Shown here piece after piece: positions 37,587-44,657 of a DNA stretch of 64,000 bases. Below the pieces are notes generated by a model. That model saw only the letters and a program-made list of their open reading frames with translations, was not told the origin of the DNA and searched no databases. This DNA is from Pseudomonadota bacterium. GTDB taxonomy: Bacteria; Pseudomonadota; Gammaproteobacteria; Steroidobacterales; Steroidobacteraceae. A program made the translations under genes and the position numbers. Every line of letters starts with the position of its first letter. Position 1 is the stretch's first letter. The stretch spans positions 17,462 to 81,461 of the forward strand of contig JAJYUL010000012.1 of assembly GCA_021792555.1 (NCBI GenBank), given 5' to 3'.

Positions 37587-38609
37587 TTACGGCGCGGCGC
37601 TCGCGGGAGTCAGAACGGTTTTCGACTCGGCGCCGGGCAACTCGCGCACCAGGCGCGGCACGAGATAGCCGGGCAGGCGCGAGGCCAGCGCGCCGGCGAG
37701 CGCGCGTGCGCGCTCATCGGGCACGAGGAAATGCGCCGCGCCGCGCACGTGGTCGACCGCATGCAGGTAATACGGCAGCACGCCCGCTTCGAACAGCTGC
37801 TGGGAGAGCCGCGCCAGCACGGTCGCATCGTCGTTGACGCCGGCGAGCAGCACCGTCTGATTGAGCAGCGTGGCGCCCGCTGCGCGGATGTTCGCGCACG
37901 CCGCGCGCAGCGCGGCATCGATTTCGTTCGGATGATTGACGTGCAGCACTACCACGACGGGCACGCTGAGCGAGCGCAGCCACTCGAGCAGACCCGCATC
38001 GACGCGCGAGGGCAGCACCACCGGCTGGCGCGTGTGTACGCGGATGCGCCGCACGTGCGGGATCCTCGTGAGGGCGCTCGTCAGGGCGCTCAGGCGCGCA
38101 TTGCTCAAGGACAGCGGGTCGCCGCCGCTCAAGATGATTTCCTCGAGCGAGGGGTCGGCGGCGATGACCTCGAGCGCCTCGCGCCAGCGGCCACCCTCGC
38201 TGCGCTGCGCCGCGTACGGGAACTCTCGCCGGAAGCAGTAGCGGCAGTGCACCGCGCAGCTCTCGGTGGCGATGAGCAGCGCCCGCCCGCGGTATTTCTG
38301 CAGCAGCGCCGGGGCGCGCTGCGCGGCGCGCTCCTGCAGAGGATCGGCGCCGTAGCCGGGTGGCTCGAGGAGCTCCTCGGCGAGCGGCAGCACCTGCCGC
38401 AGCAGCGGATCGCGGGGGTCCCCGGGGCGCATGCGCGCCACGAAGCTGCGGGGCACCCGCAGCGGAAATGCCGTTTCGGCCACGGCCCCGAGCGCCTCGA
38501 GCGGCAGCCCGAGTGCCTCGGCCAGCTCCTGCGGCCGGGTGATGGCGTCGGCCAGTTCCTGCTGCCAGGTGGCGGGAATCTGGCGGGGTTGGACCGATGC
38601 CGTTATCAT
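37587..38609 (-). CDS. epmB: EF-P beta-lysylation radical-SAM aminomutase EpmB
   Basis: EpmB converts alpha-lysine to (R)-beta-lysine for attachment to elongation factor P. The 340-residue start at 38609 fits the family. The radical-SAM cluster motif is CAVHCRYCFRREFPY (CxxxCxxC), followed by EIILSGGDPLSLSN and the C-terminal PLP-lysine region. It is shorter than clostridial lysine 2,3-aminomutase, as expected of EpmB. It is divergent from efp with 57 bp between starts, and epmA lies two genes beyond efp, so the full modification set is here. Confidence 0.94.
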   Translation of the reverse strand: MITASVQPRQIPATWQQELADAITRPQELAEALGLPLEALGAVAETAFPLRVPRSFVARMRPGDPRDPLLRQVLPLAEELLEPPGYGADPLQERAAQRAPALLQKYRGRALLIATESCAVHCRYCFRREFPYAAQRSEGGRWREALEVIAADPSLEEIILSGGDPLSLSNARLSALTSALTRIPHVRRIRVHTRQPVVLPSRVDAGLLEWLRSLSVPVVVVLHVNHPNEIDAALRAACANIRAAGATLLNQTVLLAGVNDDATVLARLSQQLFEAGVLPYYLHAVDHVRGAAHFLVPDERARALAGALASRLPGYLVPRLVRELPGAESKTVLTPASAAP

Positions 38610-38666
38610 ACGCGGCCCTTTAATCGGAGAGGCCGCGCATTGTGCCGCTCCGGCTGAGAGAAAGAA

Positions 38667-39236
38667 ATGGCCAGCTACACTACCGCCGAGATCCGCTCGG
38701 GTCTCAAAGTCCTGCTCGACGGCGACCCGTACGCCGTGGTTGAGAACGAGTTCGTCAAGCCCGGCAAGGGCCAGGCGTTCAACCGCATCAAGGTCCGCAA
38801 CCTCAAGACCGGCCGGACCATCGAGAGGACCTTCAAGTCGGGCGACTCGCTCGAGGCGGCCGATGTGGTCGACTCCGATATGCAGTACCTCTACCAGGAC
38901 GGGGACTTCTGGCACTTCATGGTGCCGGACAGCTTCGAGCAGTACACCGCGGGCAAGGCTGCCGTAGGCGAGAGCGCCCAGTGGCTGAAGGACGGCATCA
39001 CCTGCATCGTGACGCTGTGGAACGGTGAGCCGCTCGTGGTCACGCCGCCGGCGCACGTGGAGCTGAAGATCGTGGAGACCGATCCCGGTCTGCGCGGGGA
39101 CACCGCCACCGGTGGGCAGAAGCCGGCGAAGCTCGAGACCGGCGCGGTGGTGCGCGTGCCGCTGTTCATCGACCAGGGCGAGGTCATCCGCATCGACACG
39201 CGTACCGGTCAGTACGTCTCGCGCGCCAAGCAGTAG
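38667..39236 (+). CDS. efp: Translation elongation factor P
   Basis: EF-P relieves ribosome stalling at consecutive prolines. The 189-residue protein has the three-barrel fold. Lys34 at the tip of the first domain ([17 protein letters not shown]) is the site of beta-lysylation; its KPGKG setting is the lysylated type rather than the rhamnosylated (Arg32) type. GAGAAAGAA precedes the ATG. The adjacent divergent epmB and nearby epmA supply the modification. Several proline-rich proteins are encoded in this window, for instance the Spy-like protein. Confidence 0.97.
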   Translation: MASYTTAEIRSGLKVLLDGDPYAVVENEFVKPGKGQAFNRIKVRNLKTGRTIERTFKSGDSLEAADVVDSDMQYLYQDGDFWHFMVPDSFEQYTAGKAAVGESAQWLKDGITCIVTLWNGEPLVVTPPAHVELKIVETDPGLRGDTATGGQKPAKLETGAVVRVPLFIDQGEVIRIDTRTGQYVSRAKQ

Positions 39237-39245
39237 GCCGACTGC

Positions 39246-39264
39246 GGCGCGCCTAGGGCGCGCC
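39246..39264. terminator. GC hairpin between convergent efp and fRMsr genes
   Basis: GGCGCGCC, TAG, GGCGCGCC forms an 8-bp stem with a 3-base loop, 10 bp after the efp stop and covering the end of the opposing gene. There is no U-tract. It may act as a weak bidirectional terminator. Confidence 0.35.
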
Positions 39265-39759
39265 CGGTCCGAAGCGGCTGGCCGCGAGCAGCACGAGCGC
39301 CACGCGCTCCAGTCCGCGCGCATCGGCCGCCTCGAAGCGGCCCGGACGCGGGCTGTCGATATCGAGCACCCCGAGCAGCCGGCCGTCGGCGATCAGCGGC
39401 ACGACCACCTCCGAGCGCGAGGCCGTGTCACAGGCGATGTGTCCGGGGAAGGCGTGCACGTCGGGCACCACCACCGTGGTGCGGCGCTCGGCCGCCGTGC
39501 CGCACACCCCCCTGCCGAGCGCGATGCGCACGCAGGCCGGCTTGCCCTGGAAGGGCCCGAGCACCAGCTCCCCGCCGCGCAGGAAGTAAAAGCCCGCCCA
39601 ATTGATCTCGGGCAGCGCCTCGAACAGCAGCGCGGCGGTGTTGGCCGTATTGGCGATCGGATCGGCTTCGCCGGCAAGCAATGCCTCGAGCTCGCCGGCG
39701 AGCTGCGCATAGCCGGCGCCCTTGTCGTGGAAATCGTACCGTTTGCTCTGGTGTTGCAT
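39253..39759 (-). CDS. msrC: Free methionine-(R)-sulfoxide reductase (GAF domain)
   Basis: A 168-residue GAF-fold enzyme that reduces free L-methionine-(R)-sulfoxide using a cysteine relay. The family cysteines are present: Cys76 (GKPACVRIALG), Cys86 (RGVCGTA) and Cys110 (FPGHIACDTASRSEVVVPL). The start at 39759 has a GGAG ribosome site about 6 bp upstream; the longer open frame overlaps epmA. The gene lies between the two EF-P modification genes with only 13 bp to epmA, so it probably shares epmA's transcript. Confidence 0.92.
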   Translation of the reverse strand: MQHQSKRYDFHDKGAGYAQLAGELEALLAGEADPIANTANTAALLFEALPEINWAGFYFLRGGELVLGPFQGKPACVRIALGRGVCGTAAERRTTVVVPDVHAFPGHIACDTASRSEVVVPLIADGRLLGVLDIDSPRPGRFEAADARGLERVALVLLAASRFGPGAP

Positions 39760-39772
39760 GGGGACTCCGCAA

Positions 39773-40759
39773 TCAGGCGCGTTCGATGGGAAAAGGCACG
39801 ACCTCGTCGATGCGCCCCGCGCCGGTGGCCAGCATGACAAGCCGATCGAAGCCGAGCGCCACGCCGCAGCACTCGGGCAGCCCCGCCGCGAGCGCCCCGA
39901 GCAGCCGCTCATCGAGCGGCGCGGCGGCGAGGCCGAGCCGGCGCCGCTCGGCGATGTCCTGCTCGAAGCGCGCGCGCTGCTCGTGCGCATCGGCGAGCTC
40001 GTGAAAGCCGTTGGCGAGCTCGATTCCCTCGCAATACAGCTCGAAACGCTGCGCGGCGCGCCGGTCCGCCGGATCGAGCCGGGCGAGGGCCGCTTGACTC
40101 GCCGGGTAGCCGTGCACGAAGGTGAGCGCGCCGCGGCCGAGTTGCGGCCCGATCCGCACGCTCATCAGCAGCTCGAGTAACTCATCGCGGTTGTGCGTGT
40201 TGCCCGTGAAGCCCGCCGTCCGCGCCGCCGCCGCGAGCTCCTGCAGTGAGGCGCTGAATGGATCGAGTCCCAGCTGCTCGAGGAACACCTCGCGGTAGCT
40301 CACTCGCTGGCTGCTGCGCCCTGCGGCGCGCGCGCCGAGCAGCGTGCGCACCAGCGCATCGACTTCCTCCATGAGCGCCTCCAGCGTCCAGCCGAGCCGG
40401 TACCACTCGATCAGGGTGAACTCGGCGTTGTGCAGCCGTCCGCGCTCGAGCCCGCGTACGACGTGGCAGATCTGATAGATGTCGCCCAGGCCGCCGGCCA
40501 GCAGCCGCTTCATGGCGTATTCGGGCGAGGTGTGCAGGAAAAAATGCCGCGCGGCCCCGCCGCGCTCATCGGTGAAGGTGACCCGCGCGGAATGGATGTG
40601 CACGTCGGTCACCGGGGCGTTGACCACCAGCGGCGTGTCCACCTCGAGCACCTCGCGCGCGGCGAAGAAGCGCCGGGCCGCATCGAGCAGCGCCGCCCGC
40701 TGGCGCAGCGTTGCGCTCGTCGCGGTCGCGCGCCAGTCCGCATCCTCGGTCCGGCTCAT
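39773..40759 (-). CDS. epmA: EF-P--(R)-beta-lysine ligase EpmA
   Basis: EpmA (GenX/PoxA) is a truncated class II lysyl-tRNA synthetase that attaches beta-lysine to Lys34 of EF-P instead of to tRNA. The 328-residue length shows that the anticodon-binding domain is missing. Class II motifs are VLEVDTPLVVNAPVTDVHIH, FFLHTSPEYAMKRLLAGG (motif 2 region) and CCGVALGFDRLVMLATG (motif 3). It is 4 bp from the psd gene and downstream of it on the same strand. Confidence 0.95.
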   Translation of the reverse strand: MSRTEDADWRATATSATLRQRAALLDAARRFFAAREVLEVDTPLVVNAPVTDVHIHSARVTFTDERGGAARHFFLHTSPEYAMKRLLAGGLGDIYQICHVVRGLERGRLHNAEFTLIEWYRLGWTLEALMEEVDALVRTLLGARAAGRSSQRVSYREVFLEQLGLDPFSASLQELAAAARTAGFTGNTHNRDELLELLMSVRIGPQLGRGALTFVHGYPASQAALARLDPADRRAAQRFELYCEGIELANGFHELADAHEQRARFEQDIAERRRLGLAAAPLDERLLGALAAGLPECCGVALGFDRLVMLATGAGRIDEVVPFPIERA

Positions 40760-40763
40760 CGCC

Positions 40764-41666
40764 TCATCCTGGCCGCGGCCGAGCGAGGAGACGGCCGAGC
40801 GTCTCGCCGACCCGGATGCTGTGGCCGGGGCCGATGTCCGCGGACCAGTCCACCGCGCGCGGCGGCAGCAGCAGGATCACCGTGGAGCCCATGTTGAAGC
40901 GGCCGAGTTCGGCGCCTCTGGCCAGGCGCAGCGGCGCATGCCCGCTGCTCACGGGCAGCTCGGCGATCCGCCGAGCGGCGCGCGGAGCCACATCCCCGTG
41001 CCACACCGTGCTCATGCTGCCGACGAACAGCGCTCCGACCATGACCAGCGCCCACTCCAGCGGCCCGCTCTCGAACAGCAGCACCACGCGCTCGTTGCGC
41101 GCAAAGAGGCCCGGCACCGCCGCGGCGGTCGCGGCGTTGACGCTGAAGAGCCTGCCGGGGACGAACCAGGCGGCGCGCAGCTCACCCTCGAGCGGCATGT
41201 GGATGCGGTGGTAGTCGTAGGGGGCCAGATACAGCGTCGCGAACGACCCGCCGGCGAAGCGCCGCGCGCGCTCCGAAGGCCCGGCGAGCAGCGCCTCCAC
41301 GCTGTAGTCATGCCCCTTGGCCTGCACGATGCGCGACCCGTCGAGCGCGCCGATCTGACTGACGGTGCCGTCGACCGGCGAGGCGAGTGCCAGCGGATCG
41401 GGCGCGCAGGGACGGGCGTGCGGCCGCAGTGCGCGTGTGAAGAACGCATTGAAGGTCGGGTAGCTGTGCGGGTCGCCCTCGAGCGCCTCGCGCATGTCGG
41501 GGCGGAAGTGCCGCACGAACGAGCCGATCAGCGCCCGCTTGAGCGGCCGTATGCGGCTGCGGGTCAGGCGCAGGACCAGCCGCGAGAGCAAATGCTGCGG
41601 CACGAGGTGCTGCAGCAGGACGAACAGGTGCGCGCGCAGCGTCGGGGATTCCGTCACGCGGGTCAT
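40764..41666 (-). CDS. psd: Phosphatidylserine decarboxylase proenzyme
   Basis: Psd makes phosphatidylethanolamine at the inner membrane. The 300-residue proenzyme should cleave itself before Ser261 in GRFNMGSTVILL to form the pyruvoyl group. The common LGST is MGST here, which keeps the essential Gly-Ser. Other family motifs are SPVDGTVSQIG and LAPYDYHRIHMPLEG, the latter with the catalytic His. MprF in this window modifies another phospholipid, so two membrane-lipid enzymes are present. Confidence 0.94.
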   Translation of the reverse strand: MTRVTESPTLRAHLFVLLQHLVPQHLLSRLVLRLTRSRIRPLKRALIGSFVRHFRPDMREALEGDPHSYPTFNAFFTRALRPHARPCAPDPLALASPVDGTVSQIGALDGSRIVQAKGHDYSVEALLAGPSERARRFAGGSFATLYLAPYDYHRIHMPLEGELRAAWFVPGRLFSVNAATAAAVPGLFARNERVVLLFESGPLEWALVMVGALFVGSMSTVWHGDVAPRAARRIAELPVSSGHAPLRLARGAELGRFNMGSTVILLLPPRAVDWSADIGPGHSIRVGETLGRLLARPRPG

Positions 41667-41681
41667 GCGGTGCTCCCGGGG

Positions 41682-42302
41682 TCAGCCGGTCGTCAGCAGC
41701 CGCTCGGTGCTGCTGTGCAGCGCCGCGGCGAGCCGCCGCCCGTTGAACGGCGGGGTGAACAGCGCAACTTCGCGGCCGCGCGCATCGAGCAGGAACAGCG
41801 CGATGGTATGTTCGAACGTCTCCCCGCCGCCGGGCAGCCTGATCTTGCCGCGTGCGACGCCGAGGCGGGCGGCGAGGCGGCGGATCTGGCCCATCGAGCC
41901 GGTGAGGCCGATGAAGCGCGGATCGAAGCGGCGCAGGTAGTTCGCGAGCACCGCCGGGGTGTCGTGCCGCGGGTCGATCGAAACGAACAGTACCTGCATC
42001 GGCACGAGCGGCACCCGGTGCAGCACGCGCGCCAGCAGGGCGAGCGTGTCGGGACACTCATCCGTGCAGCGTGTGTAGCCGAAGTACATCAGGGTCAGGT
42101 GTCCCTTCAGGTCGGCCTGGTCGAAGGTGCGCCCCCGGCTGTCGGTGAGCGTGAACGGCTCGAGCGCCCGCGGCCGCGGCAGCCAAGTTCCGTAGGCGGG
42201 CACGGGCGGGCGGCTGTACCGCACGCCGGCTAGCCGGTACCCTGCGAAGCCGGCGCCGAGGCACACCAGCGCCACCAAGACCCAGAAGTAACGAGACGAC
42301 AT
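41682..42302 (-). CDS. SCO1/SenC-family copper chaperone
   Basis: A 206-residue membrane-anchored thioredoxin-fold protein that delivers copper to, or reduces, the CuA site of cytochrome oxidase. An N-terminal hydrophobic anchor (about 6-24) is followed by the copper site Cys79-x3-Cys83 (RCTDECPD) and His165 (TFEHTIALFLLD), the complete SCO ligand set. No cytochrome oxidase genes are nearby. Its start codon overlaps the start codon of the divergent prmB gene within one CATG (42300-42303). Confidence 0.92.
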   Translation of the reverse strand: MSSRYFWVLVALVCLGAGFAGYRLAGVRYSRPPVPAYGTWLPRPRALEPFTLTDSRGRTFDQADLKGHLTLMYFGYTRCTDECPDTLALLARVLHRVPLVPMQVLFVSIDPRHDTPAVLANYLRRFDPRFIGLTGSMGQIRRLAARLGVARGKIRLPGGGETFEHTIALFLLDARGREVALFTPPFNGRRLAAALHSSTERLLTTG

Positions 42303-43215
42303 GAGGCAAGTATCCCACAGCCGGCGCCGCGCCGCGCCGCATGCCGGGCGCGTATCGGTGCGCCGGCTGATCGAGCAGGGCGCGAACCGCCTGCGCCGTG
42401 CCCGCGTGTTCTTCGGTCACGGCACCGACAACGCCTGGGACGAGTCGGCCGCGCTCGTGCTGCACGCCTTGGGCCTCTCGCACGCAGATCCGTCCGCTTA
42501 CGCTCGGCGCGTCGGGCTGCAGGCTCAGCAGCGCGTGCGCTCGTTGGTCACGCGTCGCATCGAGGAACGGATCCCGGCGGTGTATCTCACCGGCGAGACC
42601 TGGTTCGCAGGCCTGCCGTTTTACGTCGATCCGCGCGTGCTGATTCCGCGCTCGCCGATCGCCGAACTCATCGAGCGGCGTTTCTCACCGTGGCTCGATG
42701 CGCGGCGGATCGGCCGCGTGCTCGACGTCGGCACCGGGTCGGGCTGTATCGCCATCGCCTGCGCCAAGGCGCTGCCCTGGGCGAGCGTCGACGCGGTGGA
42801 CATCTCCGCCGAAGCGCTCGAGGTTGCGGCGCGCAACGTGCGCCGTCATCGGCTGGGGCGGCGGGTGCATCTGGTGCGCTCCGATCACTTCGCCGCCCTC
42901 GGCGCCCGGCGCTACGATCTGATCGTCTCGAATCCGCCGTACGTCGGGGCGCGCGAGTTCGCCTCGCTGCCGCCGGAGTATCGTCACGAGCCGCCTCTCG
43001 CGCTCGAAGCGGGCCGGGCCGGCCTCGACGCGGTGCGCGTGCTGCTGGCGCAGTCCCGCCGGCATCTGCGTCCCGGGGGCGCGCTCATCGTCGAGGTGGG
43101 CAACACCGAGCGCGCCGTGCAGCGCGCTTTCCCGCAGCTGCCGTTCGTGTGGCTGCAGTTCGAACGCGGCGGCGGCGGCGTGTTCCTGCTCGGAGCCGAA
43201 CAGCTGCCGCGCTGA
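42301..43215 (+). CDS. prmB: Ribosomal protein L3 N5-glutamine methyltransferase PrmB
   Basis: PrmB methylates a glutamine of ribosomal protein L3 with S-adenosylmethionine. The 304-residue protein has the N-terminal HGTDNAWDESAALVLHAL segment typical of PrmB (not PrmC), SAM motif I VLDVGTGSGCIAIACAKA, and the catalytic NPPY in DLIVSNPPYVG. The ATG at 42301 gives an N-terminus of the length expected from other PrmB proteins, although it overlaps the divergent SCO gene's start. aroC follows on the same strand, as in many Gammaproteobacteria. Confidence 0.93.
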   Translation: MRQVSHSRRRAAPHAGRVSVRRLIEQGANRLRRARVFFGHGTDNAWDESAALVLHALGLSHADPSAYARRVGLQAQQRVRSLVTRRIEERIPAVYLTGETWFAGLPFYVDPRVLIPRSPIAELIERRFSPWLDARRIGRVLDVGTGSGCIAIACAKALPWASVDAVDISAEALEVAARNVRRHRLGRRVHLVRSDHFAALGARRYDLIVSNPPYVGAREFASLPPEYRHEPPLALEAGRAGLDAVRVLLAQSRRHLRPGGALIVEVGNTERAVQRAFPQLPFVWLQFERGGGGVFLLGAEQLPR

Positions 43216-43332
43216 GGTGTGGACCGCCGCGCCCGCGGCGCGGGCGCATAGTACACTCGGGGCAGCCGCGCCCGGCCCCTGAGGTGATCGACCCGTGCCG
43301 CGCTTGCGCGCGGTGCAATCAGGGGCCTGTGC

Positions 43333-44439
43333 ATGTCCGGCAACACCTTCGGCAAACTGTTCACGGTCACGAGCTTCGGGGAGAGCCACGGGCCGGCGCT
43401 CGGCTGCATCGTCGACGGCTGTCCGCCGGGGCTCGAGCTCACCGAGGCGGATCTGCAGGCCGACATCGACCGGCGCCGCACCGGCACGTCGCACTTCGTC
43501 AGCCAGCGCCGGGAGAGCGACCAGGTGCGCATCCTCTCGGGCGTGTTCGAGGGACGCACCACGGGCACGCCGATCGGGCTGCTCATCGAGAACACCGACG
43601 CGCGCTCGCGCGATTACGAGAAGATCAAGGACCGCTTCCGTCCCGGACACGCCGATTACACCTACCAGCACAAGTACGGCGTGCGCGACTACCGGGGCGG
43701 CGGGCGCTCCTCGGCGCGCGAGACCGTCATGCGCGTGGCGGCAGGGGCGATCGCGCGCAAATATCTGGCCACGCGCCTCGGGGTGCGCATCTACGGCTAT
43801 CTCAGTCAGATCGGCGCTCTGGTGCTCGAGCCGCGCGATGTTCAGTTCGCCTACCGCAACCCGTTCTTCTGCCCGGATCCGGCGCAGATCGAGGCGCTCG
43901 AGGCGCTGATCTGGCAGGTCCGCTCGGCGGGCGAGTCCATCGGCGCGCGCGTCACGGTGGTGGCCACCGGGGTGCCGCCGGGGCTCGGCGAGCCGGTATT
44001 CGCGCGGCTCGACGCGGACATCGCCGCGGCGCTGATGGGCATCAACGCCGTGAAGGCCGTGGAGATCGGGGCCGGCACGCAGGCGGCGGCCCAGCGCGGC
44101 AGCGAACATCGCGATGAGCTCACCCCGGAGGGCTTCGCCAGCAACAATGCGGGGGGGATCCTCGGCGGGATCTCCTCAGGCCAGGACGTGGTGGCGCACG
44201 TGACGCTCAAGCCGACCTCGAGCATCCAGGTGCCGGGCCGCACGATCGATATCGAGGGCCGCCCGACCGAGATCGTCACCACCGGACGGCACGATCCGTG
44301 CGTCGGCCTGCGCGCCACGCCGATCGCGGAGGCCATGCTCGCGATCGTGCTGATGGACCACTATCTGCGCCACCGGGCGCAGAATGCCGATGTGCGCTCG
44401 CCGACCCCGGATATCGCCCGAGGGGGGCCTGTGCGCTGA
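43333..44439 (+). CDS. aroC: Chorismate synthase
   Basis: AroC makes chorismate from EPSP, the last shared step to aromatic amino acids and folate precursors, using reduced FMN. The 368-residue protein has the three family signatures: [18 protein letters not shown] near the N-terminus, [20 protein letters not shown], and the C-terminal [21 protein letters not shown] comes from the riboflavin genes elsewhere in the window. It lies 117 bp after prmB. Confidence 0.97.
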   Translation: MSGNTFGKLFTVTSFGESHGPALGCIVDGCPPGLELTEADLQADIDRRRTGTSHFVSQRRESDQVRILSGVFEGRTTGTPIGLLIENTDARSRDYEKIKDRFRPGHADYTYQHKYGVRDYRGGGRSSARETVMRVAAGAIARKYLATRLGVRIYGYLSQIGALVLEPRDVQFAYRNPFFCPDPAQIEALEALIWQVRSAGESIGARVTVVATGVPPGLGEPVFARLDADIAAALMGINAVKAVEIGAGTQAAAQRGSEHRDELTPEGFASNNAGGILGGISSGQDVVAHVTLKPTSSIQVPGRTIDIEGRPTEIVTTGRHDPCVGLRATPIAEAMLAIVLMDHYLRHRAQNADVRSPTPDIARGGPVR

Positions 44440-44657
44440 GGGCGTCAGGGGGCACGGATCGGTAAGTCTACGAAGCGCGACACAGTTTGCCGGGCCAGAA
44501 TGAGTAAAGATCGGCCGGCAAGCGAGGCGGCAGCGGCTGCGGGGCGGCGCGAGCCGGCTTGGGGTTGCGAACCGATTTAAGTTATATTGCTGCTCGCGCC
44601 GGATGAGTCTGCGAAAAGCGACCATCCGCTTGTTTTTATAAGGGGTTTTGTTCACCG

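Noticed and set aside
44440..44657. Second sigma-54 promoter before fimV
   Set aside because: GC and TTGC-like pieces occur, but no GG-N10-GC arrangement was found.
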